Notes: generated by a model not told the origin, from the sequence alone. Shown: positions 47,241 to 57,163, numbered from the stretch's first letter. The stretch: DNA of 64,000 nt from a virus (IMGVR_UViG_3300042389_001427:1-64000); one strand, 5' to 3'. Program-made: numbers and translations.

Positions 47241-48452
47241 TCACCAAGTTAATAACCGAGTCAAATCTTTTTTTGCTGCGTATTCCCGCACTGACTGCGG
47301 GGTTATGTTGAACCAATCGGTCGCAGCGGTCGGAGCCACTAAAGACTTGTAATGCTCTTTGAGCATTTGAGGAGAGTTTCCGGCGAGTTCTGATGTCAAA
47401 TCGGCGTTGCGATGTAGGGCCAAATGGTAGGAGCAAAAGGAGTGCCGCAGCACATTTTGTTTCCACTCCAATCCAACGGAAGAGAGGCGGTCTTTCCTAC
47501 TTGAAATGTTGGCGACCTTTTTAGTGGTTGTCAAACTGCCTTTAGAAGGCAGGTCTACGATTTGTAGCCATTGCTTCAAGTTGTCCGGCAGCTCAATTAC
47601 TCGCGCAGTCCCTTTTTTGGCAATCTCCGCATCGATGCGAGCGAAGTTTTCTGATGGATCGATTTTTTGAGCCTCTAGTCTTTCCAGTTCCGCTCGCCGA
47701 GAACCCGCAAACGCCATTGTCGCTACATACGCGAGTTCGTCTTTGTCGAGGACAACGAATAAGCGCATCAATTCTTCGGGAGTAAAAACCGAGTAGGTTT
47801 TTTTGCGAGCCGCTGGAATCGAAACTCGGTCGGATGCGGCATCGAAATCGCGCGGGAGGTATCTCTTTTTTGCCGCAAAAATTTCCAGGGCCTTGAGAGT
47901 GCGCAGCAGATTTCTTTTGGTGACCGGCCCATACCCGCAATCATCGAAAAACGCATCGATCTCCTCTGTAGTTAGGGATTGGAGAGTTCGGCTGCCCGCC
48001 CAATTTTTCCACACTTTGGTTTCGTATCGGATCGACTGGTAGTATCGGTTGGAGAGAACCCGGCGTTTGCGATCTTCAATGAATTCGTCGATAATCGTAG
48101 CGAGCGTCTTTCTCGGCGCATCGACATTATGGAATTTCAAATAAAACGCGACCGCCTCGTGAAGCGGCACAGACCCGAGGCGCTTCTGGCATTCGCGGTA
48201 GTAAACAACATCTTCGCTTCGGACCAGAGTCTTCTCTCCTTCTGCTCTCGCAAGATTCTTGACAATGTTGCGCGCTTCCTCGACCGCCTTCTCCGCATCG
48301 GAAATGGATCGGCGCTGCGCTCGAGCCCCAACCTTCCAGTCAAGCCTAAAATTTTTGTAGGCTCCGTTTCGGACTTGTCGAATTGTCACCTTCGCCCCGC
48401 CACAGGTTACTTCCATTTTGTGCCTGCCGATTGTGAGAAGCTGGATTTTCAT
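47241..48452 (-). CDS. int: Tyrosine recombinase (integrase)
   Basis: 403 residues from the ATG at 48452; an in-frame TTG at 48491 is less likely. SAM-like core-binding region (IIDEFIEDRKRRVLSNRYYQ) about 120-180. Catalytic region: FAGSRRAEL (Arg I), QNVLRHSF (Arg II; first His of the box is Asn), GNSPQMLKEHYKSL (the box III His/Trp is Asn; Tyr nucleophile about 368). It would integrate the phage at attB, making it temperate. An attP candidate lies about 130 bases upstream. Confidence 0.85.
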   Translation of the reverse strand: MKIQLLTIGRHKMEVTCGGAKVTIRQVRNGAYKNFRLDWKVGARAQRRSISDAEKAVEEARNIVKNLARAEGEKTLVRSEDVVYYRECQKRLGSVPLHEAVAFYLKFHNVDAPRKTLATIIDEFIEDRKRRVLSNRYYQSIRYETKVWKNWAGSRTLQSLTTEEIDAFFDDCGYGPVTKRNLLRTLKALEIFAAKKRYLPRDFDAASDRVSIPAARKKTYSVFTPEELMRLFVVLDKDELAYVATMAFAGSRRAELERLEAQKIDPSENFARIDAEIAKKGTARVIELPDNLKQWLQIVDLPSKGSLTTTKKVANISSRKDRLSSVGLEWKQNVLRHSFCSYHLALHRNADLTSELAGNSPQMLKEHYKSLVAPTAATDWFNITPQSVREYAAKKDLTRLLTW

Positions 48453-48567
48453 GTTGGGGCTGTAGACAAAAGTTTGTTCCAAATCGTTCAAAAAATGTCA
48501 TATTGTAGTATAAAAATAATAACCCATTGGACACGCAACCCCTTGAAAGTGAATGTTTTTACCTGTG

Positions 48568-48588
48568 GCCAAAAAAACGATTTTTGGC
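48568..48588. repeat. Inverted repeat next to the attP candidate
   Basis: GCCAAAAA (48568-48575) and TTTTTGGC (48581-48588) are separated by AACGA. It overlaps the tRNA-like core by four bases. Could be an integrase arm site or a bidirectional terminator. Confidence 0.65.
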
Positions 48589-48607
48589 AGCGCCTACGGG
48601 ATTCGAA
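48585..48607 (-). other. attP: Candidate attP core: 3' end of a tRNA gene
   Basis: Read on the minus strand: T loop TTCGAAT, T-stem half CCCGT, acceptor half AGGCGCT, discriminator G and CCA, the exact spacing of a tRNA 3' end. The pairing partner for the T stem is absent upstream, so this is not a full tRNA gene. It lies between int (47241-48452) and terL, the classical place for attP. Integration would restore a host tRNA 3' end. Confidence 0.6.
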
Positions 48608-48725
48608 GCGGTATGCCGAAACGCGCACTAAATTCCACCGCAGTTGCTTGCCGAAAGCCTATTTTCCTTGTTCCAGCCTGTTTCTCCAACCCGTGTAACA
48701 ATGACAAAAAACAACGACAGATTTT

Positions 48726-50501
48726 ATGTTCAAACCTACTCTTGCTTCTGAAATCAAGGATGCGCCTCGCGGGGCGATTGAGCGATACGGAATCGTTTTC
48801 CCGCCCGAAACTGCCGACTGGACCATCGAACTATTTGCGTATCGGCATTCCAAAAAACTTGTAGGCAAGGCGGATTTTTCTCCCCCCGATGAACACTTCA
48901 AGCGGGCCGCAAAAATGTTTTGGCACAAGAAAACCGAGAATTTCATTTGGCATCCCTGGGCCGAAGAAATGCTGCATGAGTGCTGCCACAATCAATTTGT
49001 CGGGTTTGCGGGCTGCGGCTCTTCCGGCAAGTCGGACTTTATGGCGGTCTGGGCGTTGTTGAATTGGCTGGCCGCGCCTTTTCACACTTTGTCGTTGGTA
49101 ACTTCAACTTCGATACGAGACGCCAAGAAGCGAGTCTGGGGCGCGATCCAAAGGTATTGGCCCGCACTAAAGCCGATCGCGCCGGCAAAGCTCACGGACA
49201 CTCCGACGCCCGCGATCTACGCTATTCGCGGGGAGCAGAGAATGGAGCAGGCGGGAGTCTATTTGATCCCTGCCGAAGCAAAAAAGACAAACGAAGTCAC
49301 GGGAAAAATGCGGGGCATGAAGGCGGCCCGCGTCATTGTTGCAGCGGACGAGTTGTCAGAGTTGGGGCACGCTTTGATCGATACCGCGATCTCGAACCTT
49401 TCAAACAACGCGGAACTCCACATTAGCGCGGCGGCAAATCCTGTTAGCTACTACGATCCTTTTGGAAAATTTGTAGAGCCAAAAAACGGCTGGGGCTCCG
49501 TCTCGGTCAACGATGAAAGATGGGAGACAAAACTTGGCGGAATCTGCCTGCACTTCGATGCGCTAAAAAATCCGAACTACCTCGCGAAAGAAAATCTTTG
49601 GCCAATTCAAAAGTGGGAGAAAATCGAAGAAGCCCGCGAGCGGCTAGGCGAAGACAGCCCGATGTTCTGGCGCGATTATCGCGGCTTCTGGCCGCCGCAA
49701 GCAGTTTCGAAGGCGATATATTCCGAGGCGGAGATTGTGAGATTCATGGCGGATCGCCCCGCTCTGTGGATGTCCCCTCCGACCCGCGTAGTGGGCATCG
49801 ATCCATCTTTTGTGAGCGGCGGCGATCGGTGCGTTTTATATTTGGGCAGTTTCGGGACCAACAAGGACGGCGCGGATCAAGTTAGCTTCGATAAGTTTTA
49901 TTACCTCGAAGAGGACGCCACTGATTCGGAGCCCAGAACTTTTCAGATCGCTCGCAAAATTTCTGAAATCGTGTCAGCAGAAGGAATCGATTGGTATCAT
50001 GTAGGAGTCGATGTGACGGGCGGCGGCGTCCCGTTCTGCGATGCCTTGGCTACTGTTTGCCGCTCAAACGAATTTTTGAGAGTCCACTTCGGAGGGGCCC
50101 CCTCGACAAGGACTTTGTCCGCTTACGACTCGACTTTGGCGAGTGACAAATATTGCAACCGAGTCACGGAACTTTGGTTTGGCGCAAAAGAGCTTCTCCA
50201 AAACAGTCAATTACGCGGGATCGGAGTTGATCTGGCTAAAGAAATGACCGCTCGAAATTATGAAACCCGGAAAAGCGGCGCCATGAAAGTCCTAGTTGAG
50301 TCTAAATCTGATATGAAAGCTAGGACGGGCAAGTCTCCTGACATAGCCGATGCAGCGTTTGTGATGTTGGAGGTTGTTCGCGAAAGGCTCGGAATCCAGA
50401 CTCCGCAAGAAAGTGGCAGCGGGCCTCGCGGCGAAACTCGATGGAAAGCGCAGATTAAATCGAGATATTCGCCCCGGTTGGCGGGAAGTTTGACTTATTG
50501 A
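48726..50501 (+). CDS. terL: Large terminase subunit (TerL)
   Basis: 591 residues. ATPase: GCGSSGKSD Walker A (about 95-103), VIVAADELSE Walker B (about 203-212). Nuclease: VVGIDPSFVSGGDRC, HVGVDVTGGGVPFCDAL and PDIADAAFVML supply the three acidic positions of the RNase H-like fold. It packages DNA into the procapsid. No ribosome site is evident before the ATG. First gene of the late packaging and head operon. Confidence 0.92.
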   Translation: MFKPTLASEIKDAPRGAIERYGIVFPPETADWTIELFAYRHSKKLVGKADFSPPDEHFKRAAKMFWHKKTENFIWHPWAEEMLHECCHNQFVGFAGCGSSGKSDFMAVWALLNWLAAPFHTLSLVTSTSIRDAKKRVWGAIQRYWPALKPIAPAKLTDTPTPAIYAIRGEQRMEQAGVYLIPAEAKKTNEVTGKMRGMKAARVIVAADELSELGHALIDTAISNLSNNAELHISAAANPVSYYDPFGKFVEPKNGWGSVSVNDERWETKLGGICLHFDALKNPNYLAKENLWPIQKWEKIEEARERLGEDSPMFWRDYRGFWPPQAVSKAIYSEAEIVRFMADRPALWMSPPTRVVGIDPSFVSGGDRCVLYLGSFGTNKDGADQVSFDKFYYLEEDATDSEPRTFQIARKISEIVSAEGIDWYHVGVDVTGGGVPFCDALATVCRSNEFLRVHFGGAPSTRTLSAYDSTLASDKYCNRVTELWFGAKELLQNSQLRGIGVDLAKEMTARNYETRKSGAMKVLVESKSDMKARTGKSPDIADAAFVMLEVVRERLGIQTPQESGSGPRGETRWKAQIKSRYSPRLAGSLTY

Positions 50502-50536
50502 CAACTTGTAATATAATAACCCGCTAAAATATTATA

Positions 50537-51349
50537 ATGTCAAAAAAACAAAAACGCTCAAATAAAATTGTCGGCGCGGTGGTTGTCTCGGATTTGCATT
50601 GCGGTTCTTCGGTTGGGCTGTGGCCGGACGGGTTTCAAGTGAGCTACGGAAATACCATCGGACTTGGGAACAACTTGCACCAAAAATGGTTGTGGTCTTG
50701 CTGGTTGGATGCTATCGGCAAGGCTATAGAGCATTTTGGGGACTCTCCTTGGGCGTTGATTGTCAATGGAGACTGCATCGAAGGCCGGCATCATGGGACT
50801 ACTGAAATTGTGGCGGCAAAAAACCGCGATCATGCCGCCGCCGCAATTGAATGCTTGGCCCCCCTGGCAAGCGCGGCAGCTAAAAGTTTTTGCATCGCCG
50901 GAACTGAATGCCACACAGGAGATTGGGAGGAGTTGATCGCCAAAGAGATCGGGGCCAAATGGTGTGGCGACAAAGCTCTTTTAGAGTTAAACGGGATGCT
51001 AATTGATGTAGCCCACCATATGCCGACGAGTAGCCGCGCTTACTTGGAAGCCGGGGCGATGAGCATTGTTATGGGCAACGCTCGATTGAATTATGCGCGC
51101 GCCGGACACAGCATCCCGAAAGTTTTTTTACGCGCGCATCGACACTGCGGGGGGTTTTACTCGGATGCACACGCGCTTTTTGTCGTAACGGGCGCGTGGC
51201 AGCTGCTAACCCGATACGGCTTTAAAGTCGTCACAGACTCTATTTCTCGGCCCTCAATTGCAATACTCGACTGGCGCGGCGGTCAGAGATTGCCGGCGGT
51301 TAAATTAGTTACTTATGACCCAGATCAAACGCCTCAAATCCCACTTTAA
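50537..51349 (+). CDS. Calcineurin-like metallophosphoesterase
   Basis: 270 residues. VVVSDLHCGSS (DxH), VNGDCIEG (GD), AGTECHTGD (in place of GNHE), VAHHMP (His) and LRAHRHCGG (HxH) are the five metal motifs of the fold, with the third altered to GTECH. Located between terL and portal, an unusual but known phage position. The substrate is unknown; nucleic-acid end processing or a regulatory phosphatase are possible. Confidence 0.8.
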   Translation: MSKKQKRSNKIVGAVVVSDLHCGSSVGLWPDGFQVSYGNTIGLGNNLHQKWLWSCWLDAIGKAIEHFGDSPWALIVNGDCIEGRHHGTTEIVAAKNRDHAAAAIECLAPLASAAAKSFCIAGTECHTGDWEELIAKEIGAKWCGDKALLELNGMLIDVAHHMPTSSRAYLEAGAMSIVMGNARLNYARAGHSIPKVFLRAHRHCGGFYSDAHALFVVTGAWQLLTRYGFKVVTDSISRPSIAILDWRGGQRLPAVKLVTYDPDQTPQIPL

Positions 51350-51596
51350 TCGTAAAGATTTGTATGAAAGCGCGTGGGAAGCTATTCAAAAAGAGTCTGA
51401 AGTATACGATTTAAGCCACTGGAAGTCAGAGGGCTGGAAGCCGGTTACTGATTTTCCTATTTCTATCCGTCGCAGAATGCGGGATCGCTTAAACCGAAAT
51501 TTAAAATTTGAAAGCACTAAACAAAAAGTCCGATTGTCATACGGCATCCGAGAGATTACTCTTTTTAGACCGGTCATAACCAATAAGTCACGATGA
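51315..51596 (+). CDS. Hypothetical basic protein between phosphoesterase and portal
   Basis: 93 residues, basic, helix-rich. It overlaps the phosphoesterase end by 35 bases and the portal start by 4 (ATGA), so it is translated as part of the same chain of genes. No family recognised. Confidence 0.65.
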   Translation: MTQIKRLKSHFNRKDLYESAWEAIQKESEVYDLSHWKSEGWKPVTDFPISIRRRMRDRLNRNLKFESTKQKVRLSYGIREITLFRPVITNKSR

Positions 51597-53929
51597 ATTC
51601 TTACGATAACAACGCCGCCCCTTTTGAGTTGCTTGGACTTAACCCTGATACCGGGAGGGCCCCTAAATGCCGAGTCGGCAGCGTCGATGCAGCCCGCGCA
51701 ATATACAAAACAATTAAAGATTCCGATGCGGCATCTTCTCGAAATCGAGCCCTGATTGATGCCATGTTCAACGGGGCGCCCCCTTTTAATCAAAACGATT
51801 TACTTGAATTGGGCCAGGGGGAGAGAACTAATTTAGATTTTGGGGATGCGGCATCTCTTAAAGAACAGGCGTTGGCGAGTTATTACGACTTAACAAGTTC
51901 TGTTGATGTTTTAGCCCGAGTAAAAATTGACTACGGAACCGCAGAGCAGCGCGCCGAATGGAGCCAAATCGTTTCCGAAGAGTTTCATAATACTTTGAAA
52001 GAGTGGCAGGAATTTGAAATTAATCATCAAATGCTCGCGGACAACTTTGTATCCCACGGAGTTGGGATTTCTTATTTTGAAGACGAGACAGATTGGAGAT
52101 GGAAAGTCGCGGGGCTTTCGGAGTTTAGAATCCCACGAGGAACCAAGGCCAACGAGTGGGATATTGAAGTGGCAACTGTGGAGCGCGAGTTTATGGCTCA
52201 CGAACTCTATGCATTCATTAAAGACCCAAAGGTGGCTGCGGAGTTGGGGTGGAATGTCAAAATGGTTCGCCTTGCGTTAATCCATTCTTGTCGAGACGAA
52301 ACTTTAGAGATGAGTGATTGGGAAAAGTTGGAGGAGCAGCTAAAAAACAACGACATTCTGTATGGGAATTCAAGAAGCAAAAAAATTCATGTCGTCCATC
52401 AATGGGTCCGAGAGTTTTCAGGGAAAGTAACGCATCTAATTTTCTTGAAAGAATCTCTTTTTGAGGATGATAGCGACGAGGAACAATTTCTTTTTGAGAG
52501 AATAAATCGTTTTGACGCCCCTACTAACTGTTTTGTGACCTTCTGTTATGGGATCGGGAACGGGACTTACCATAGCATCCGAGGGCTTGGATTTAAAATC
52601 TACCCGTTTGTCCAGCTTCTGAACCGAATTCGATGTGGCATGGTTGACGGGGCGTTGCTCGCATCGGCTTTGGTCGTTCAACCAAGCGATAGCGGGGCCC
52701 GCGCATTGGAAGACTTGACCCTGTCTTATTACGGGCCGTATGCGCTATTTCCGCCGGGATTAAAAATTGTTGAGAAGGCGGTGCCCGATTATCGCCAGAA
52801 TGTCCTCCCCGTGCTAGGGGATTTGAGTGTGAATCTTCAAAATCGCACTGTGGGATTTCAAGCATACGCTTCGAATTCCGAAGGCAAAGCCCGCACCGCG
52901 TATGAAGTTAGGGCCCAGCTGCAAAGAGAGGCGGTCCTATCTAGCGCGAGCGTCAATCTTTTCTACCACCCCTGGAAACGCCTTTTGAAAGAAGTTTACC
53001 GCAGGATTTCTTCCAGAGACTATAACGCACTGCTACCGGGGGGGCGCGAAGCGGTTGAGTTTAGACGGCGTTGTTTGGCGCGCGGGGTTCCCTCCGAAGC
53101 GATCCATCGGTTTGCGAGCGTTGAACCGGTTCGCTCCATTGGATTCGGCTCGCCGGGGCTGCGGCAACTAGCGGTAGATGAGACGATGCAAGTTTTTGGC
53201 GCCCTCGACGAAGCGGGAAGAGTGAATTTGTTGCGGGATCGGATCGCAGCTCGGTTTGGGCAGGAAGTTGTGGACCGGTATCTACCCAAACCTTCGACTA
53301 CTCTCCGACCGCCAATTGATGACAAAGTTGCGGTTTTGGAGAACGCTACTATGTCCACCGGAAGCCCAATTCCGGTCACCCCCGGCGAAAACCACTTTAT
53401 CCACGCTGGCCGCCACCTCCAAGCGTTGGAGCAGCTTCAAGAGGGCCTTGCAAGCGGCGTTAACCCGCAAGCCGCGCTCGCGGCCCTAAATATCTTTTTG
53501 CCGCATTTGGCGGAGCATTTAGAGCGACTCGGTCCTGATGAAGTCCGCAAGGATCAAGTCGCGTTGATGCGGCAGCGCCTCCAGCAAATGGCGGCATCGA
53601 GGGACCGCCTCCAAAACGAGCTTATGGCAGCCCAAAAGAAACAGCAGGAGGCCGAACAAGCCGAGATGACCCGAGCGATGCAGGCGGAACAAGCTCGGAT
53701 TGGAGAGATGGAGCGCGAACTCGAAGCCGCCAGGGCCTTATCCCCAGAAGCACAGCAGAAAATCTTGCAGGAAAAAGCGCGATTCGAAATGGAAGTTGAG
53801 CGCCATCAAGCAAAACTCGCCCTACAACAAGCCGAAGTAGCGCAGAAACTTCAATTGAAGGACGCCGAAACCGCCGCAAAAATCCGAAACGCGGGGCGGG
53901 CCGCAGTCCCCGAAGTTGGGAGCATATGA
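51593..53929 (+). CDS. Portal protein
   Basis: 778 residues. The N-terminal two-thirds is the portal core: DLLELGQGERTNLDF, a long helix with FHNTLKEWQEFEINHQML, a wing/stem region, and NFVSHGVGISYFEDE. The last 130 residues are a Gln/Glu/Arg coiled coil (LMAAQKKQQEAEQAEM). Position after terL and before scaffold/capsid supports the call. The dodecameric ring forms the DNA gate. The length and coiled-coil tail are typical of short-tailed phages. Confidence 0.8.
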   Translation: MNSYDNNAAPFELLGLNPDTGRAPKCRVGSVDAARAIYKTIKDSDAASSRNRALIDAMFNGAPPFNQNDLLELGQGERTNLDFGDAASLKEQALASYYDLTSSVDVLARVKIDYGTAEQRAEWSQIVSEEFHNTLKEWQEFEINHQMLADNFVSHGVGISYFEDETDWRWKVAGLSEFRIPRGTKANEWDIEVATVEREFMAHELYAFIKDPKVAAELGWNVKMVRLALIHSCRDETLEMSDWEKLEEQLKNNDILYGNSRSKKIHVVHQWVREFSGKVTHLIFLKESLFEDDSDEEQFLFERINRFDAPTNCFVTFCYGIGNGTYHSIRGLGFKIYPFVQLLNRIRCGMVDGALLASALVVQPSDSGARALEDLTLSYYGPYALFPPGLKIVEKAVPDYRQNVLPVLGDLSVNLQNRTVGFQAYASNSEGKARTAYEVRAQLQREAVLSSASVNLFYHPWKRLLKEVYRRISSRDYNALLPGGREAVEFRRRCLARGVPSEAIHRFASVEPVRSIGFGSPGLRQLAVDETMQVFGALDEAGRVNLLRDRIAARFGQEVVDRYLPKPSTTLRPPIDDKVAVLENATMSTGSPIPVTPGENHFIHAGRHLQALEQLQEGLASGVNPQAALAALNIFLPHLAEHLERLGPDEVRKDQVALMRQRLQQMAASRDRLQNELMAAQKKQQEAEQAEMTRAMQAEQARIGEMERELEAARALSPEAQQKILQEKARFEMEVERHQAKLALQQAEVAQKLQLKDAETAAKIRNAGRAAVPEVGSI

Positions 53930-54144
53930 GAAAAAGAAATTACGCCCGCGAGTATGCCCAATACCACGCGAAACCAGAGCAAAAGAAGCGCCGTGCAACG
54001 CGAAACGCCGCCCGAAGGAAAATGGCCCGCAAAGGCAAGGTTCGCAAAGGGGACGGGAAAGATGTCCACCATATTTCCGGGATGCACAACAAATCAAGCA
54101 ACTTGCGGGTGATGCCGAGGAGTTTGAATCGCAGCATTCAATGA
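53926..54144 (+). CDS. Short HNH-type protein
   Basis: 72 residues, very basic. KDVHHISGMHNKSSNLRVMP, then RSLNRS, matches the HNH core (VHH ... N..SNL.V) of phage HNH proteins. The N-terminus (YAREYAQYHAKPEQKKRRA) is a basic helix. Overlaps the portal stop (ATGA). Probable homing or packaging-associated nuclease. Confidence 0.7.
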   Translation: MRKRNYAREYAQYHAKPEQKKRRATRNAARRKMARKGKVRKGDGKDVHHISGMHNKSSNLRVMPRSLNRSIQ

Positions 54145-54147
54145 TTT

Positions 54148-54513
54148 ATGCTCGCGAGCTATAAGTTTAACCCATTCAACGGGGAGTTATACCCAGTCCC
54201 TAACTATGATGAGATCGGGGCGGCCCCTTTCAATGTCCCTATTCGGAGATTGCCCACTGCTGCGGCAGCTTCTACATGGGGGCTAATCTTGGAAGATGCG
54301 GGGAGCCTTATTCTGACAAACACGAATTGGACTGTCAATGTTCCAAGTAACACTTCTGTGGATTTCCCTATAGGGACCCAAATATTGATATTGCCGGTGG
54401 ACGATAATAGCGTGAAGATTTCGGCATCCTCTGGGGTTACTTTAATAGAAGTCCCCGGCACGAATAATCAGGTTTTGATAAAAATATCATCATCTGAATG
54501 GATTGTTGCTTAA
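54148..54513 (+). CDS. Small virion-region protein
   Basis: 121 residues, strand-rich with GTQILILPVDDNSVKISASS, ending 1 base before the LRR gene. The beta pattern suggests a head-fiber or decoration-type fold. No family recognised. Confidence 0.6.
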   Translation: MLASYKFNPFNGELYPVPNYDEIGAAPFNVPIRRLPTAAAASTWGLILEDAGSLILTNTNWTVNVPSNTSVDFPIGTQILILPVDDNSVKISASSGVTLIEVPGTNNQVLIKISSSEWIVA

Positions 54514-54514
54514 T

Positions 54515-56743
54515 ATGTTATCCATTAGAGGGAACTTAAATCAAAAAAACCTTAACAAGGTGGCGCTTCAATTCGCCTCAAATGGAGCTTCAGTAATCAC
54601 AGTAGAACCTTTTTTAATTTATAACTGGGCCGACGACCAAGAAATAGTCGATTTTTTTTACGGCGACGTGGAGATACTTGCCGAAGGTTGGAGGTTCCCC
54701 ACTGGTGTTGAGATTAAAATGAATTATTTTGATCCAAAATTTTATTATGAAGTCGACGGCGCTACATTTCACTCCCTGTCTACTTTTTATTTAACCGATT
54801 CAAATTTGCAAAAACTTTATTTGCAAGGAACTTCTTTTGTTGATATAGACATATCAAGAAATTCTTTAGACTATGTTGATGTTACTGGGTGCGAGTGGGT
54901 TGAATATTTTCGTGCTTCCAGTAATTTTTTAAATCACCAAAGGTTTTTGGGGCTGGATTCGCTAGGCCGCTCTGAATACACAAGCCCTGTAACTGGTTTG
55001 CCAATAAGAAGTATGAGTGTTTTGGATTTGCAGGCAAACCTTTTCTCTGAAATCCCGTATTTAGATTTACCAAATCATATGATTTGGGTTGAATATAACA
55101 TTTCTGACAACAATCTTTCTGGCGCGTTTGCGCCGCCAGGATTCGCACAAGGTTTGATTATCCCTCGGTTTTTAAATATATCGTTTAATAATTTTAATAG
55201 TGTGGATTTTGGCGCGTATTATTACGAGGATTTCGGAATTGAGCGGCCCAAGGTTTTCGACTGCTCATTTAACCCAAACCTCACTACTTTGGACGAAAAT
55301 TTTTTAAACGGGGATTGGATCAACACTGTCGAAATTAAATGCAATCATTGCCAGATCGATTCGATTGATTTCCCGCCAAGTGTAAGCGGCGCCCCGTATC
55401 AAATAAAATATTTAGATGTTTCTTATAATAACCTTAATACGCTCGATGTTTCGTCTTTAGTAGACTTGAGATATTTGTATGCAAATAATAACTCTATTAC
55501 CTCACTGGCTTACCCCGGTGAATACCCTAGAAGTTTTACGGCGACCCCCAACGCGGAACAGCCGTTAGACCCGGCGGGCAACTACGCACTTGATCAAAAC
55601 GGCAATCCTTTTTGGGTCTATCTAAATACATATCGTTTGACGGAATGCGATATTTCAACAAACTTGTTTACACAAAATCCTTTCTCTGATGGTTTCGAAT
55701 GGCAAGGAGCGAACGGGTTGAGATATTTCAATATTTCAGGCAACCCGATAAGTGTTCTGGGGTTGTCTACGACTTCGTCAAACTATATTGCGAACAAAGC
55801 TAGACTCGTATCCGCCACTTTTAACAACTCTACTCGTTTATTTAGGGCCGCAAACGGGGGCGGCTTCAGAATTAAACCTGGGGATATTGTTGTTTTTACA
55901 GGCGCTACGCTTTTAAATAATGGGTATACGCAACCGCAGAATACGCCTTATATTGTCAATAATTACAATTATTTGGACTGGGGCAGCACGACTAGCTCTT
56001 CTACAGATTTTGTTATTGCTGACAGAATCGATGCCGTTCCTACAGATCCTAAATCTCATGCATTGAAAAACCCGGATAAATTAGATATTACGTCGGTTAA
56101 TTATAGCGGCTTTAGTTTTACGATGGCTCACTACCCAGGCAGCTCTTGGAGAAGCACTCCTTTTCTTTCTAAACTTATATGCACCGATTGCCCGAACCTA
56201 ACGCGAGTTTCTTTGTGGGGATTGACCGGGCTTGATTACTGCGATGTGTCCAATAACCCTAATTTGACGCAGCTATGGACGGGTCTGACCGCGGAGCACG
56301 GCGCCCCGGTTCGCCCAGCGCTCCCGATTGCGAGCGTAGCAAATTACCCGGCCTGGGAGTTCGGACCGGTGTGGCTTAAAACACTACTGGCAATTAATTG
56401 CCCAAGTTTAAGTTTGGACCGAAATCTGACGCTTTCTTTTGTGAACAAGCCTAATCCGCGATGGGATAATTTAAGTTTGCTGGACTGCAATTTGAGCAAT
56501 TTGTTTTTAAACTTTAACGCGGTTTGCAGAAAAGGTTTTAATTTTAGTTTAAACAACTTCAACTCTTCGGCATTAGGGCTAGTATTGTCTCGTTTAGGGA
56601 CCCGCAGTATAGTCCCATCAACCGATCCCGGCGATACCAACATTGTTGATGTTTCTGGCAACCCCGGCCCCTACTCTGGGTCTACTTACACTTTTGGCAA
56701 AAACCAAGCGATTAGCCGAGGCTGGCAGATTGTAGAAAATTAA
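54515..56743 (+). CDS. Leucine-rich-repeat virion or adhesin protein
   Basis: 742 residues from the ATG at 54515; the in-frame TTG at 54503 would overlap the previous gene. Most of the chain is irregular LRRs (for example YLDVSYNNLNTLDVSS, RYLYANNNSITSL, YCDVSNNPNLTQL) with consensus LxxLxVSxNxL. No signal peptide. Located among late genes next to a collagen-like fiber, so it is probably part of the virion surface and may bind host glycans or proteins. LRR proteins are unusual in phage head-tail operons. Confidence 0.75.
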   Translation: MLSIRGNLNQKNLNKVALQFASNGASVITVEPFLIYNWADDQEIVDFFYGDVEILAEGWRFPTGVEIKMNYFDPKFYYEVDGATFHSLSTFYLTDSNLQKLYLQGTSFVDIDISRNSLDYVDVTGCEWVEYFRASSNFLNHQRFLGLDSLGRSEYTSPVTGLPIRSMSVLDLQANLFSEIPYLDLPNHMIWVEYNISDNNLSGAFAPPGFAQGLIIPRFLNISFNNFNSVDFGAYYYEDFGIERPKVFDCSFNPNLTTLDENFLNGDWINTVEIKCNHCQIDSIDFPPSVSGAPYQIKYLDVSYNNLNTLDVSSLVDLRYLYANNNSITSLAYPGEYPRSFTATPNAEQPLDPAGNYALDQNGNPFWVYLNTYRLTECDISTNLFTQNPFSDGFEWQGANGLRYFNISGNPISVLGLSTTSSNYIANKARLVSATFNNSTRLFRAANGGGFRIKPGDIVVFTGATLLNNGYTQPQNTPYIVNNYNYLDWGSTTSSSTDFVIADRIDAVPTDPKSHALKNPDKLDITSVNYSGFSFTMAHYPGSSWRSTPFLSKLICTDCPNLTRVSLWGLTGLDYCDVSNNPNLTQLWTGLTAEHGAPVRPALPIASVANYPAWEFGPVWLKTLLAINCPSLSLDRNLTLSFVNKPNPRWDNLSLLDCNLSNLFLNFNAVCRKGFNFSLNNFNSSALGLVLSRLGTRSIVPSTDPGDTNIVDVSGNPGPYSGSTYTFGKNQAISRGWQIVEN

Positions 56744-56781
56744 TTTGACAGGTTACCTCAAACGCATAACCTCATAACCAT

Positions 56782-57159
56782 ATGCCCTCGTATTACACTG
56801 AAAACAACACCCCGGCGCAGATGGATACGCCGGAAAGATCGCTTCAAAAAATCAACTCTATTTTGAATGAGGCGATTCCTGTTTCGGCTTCTACTACTTC
56901 GGCAACTTCCGCTAGCCCCGCCACCGCTACTGTTGTCTTCCCTGCTAAAGCAGATAGGAAATTTTTGCTCGTCCAAAATCTGTCCGACACCGATATGTAT
57001 TTAGGCATCGGAAGCACCCCCAACGCCGGCACTCCTCAAGGTATTCTTTTAGCTAAAGGCGGCGGCGGTTTTGTAGCCGAGTCTTCGATTGTTCCTAGTA
57101 GTGAAGTCCAGATTGTTTGTTCTGTGGCGAGCAAGCGGTTTCACGCAATTCAAGGATAA
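56782..57159 (+). CDS. Small virion-region protein
   Basis: 125 residues. A Ser/Thr/Ala linker (SASTTSATSASPATATVV) is followed by a beta-rich domain (KFLLVQNLSDTDMYLGIG) like capsid-decoration proteins. No signal peptide. Ends 4 bases before the collagen-like gene. Confidence 0.6.
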   Translation: MPSYYTENNTPAQMDTPERSLQKINSILNEAIPVSASTTSATSASPATATVVFPAKADRKFLLVQNLSDTDMYLGIGSTPNAGTPQGILLAKGGGGFVAESSIVPSSEVQIVCSVASKRFHAIQG

Positions 57160-57163
57160 TTTT

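Noticed and set aside
50497-50536. Promoter TTGACA ... TATAAT before the metallophosphoesterase gene
   Set aside because: TTGACA and the TATAAT-like box are only 8 bases apart, so they cannot form a sigma-70 promoter.
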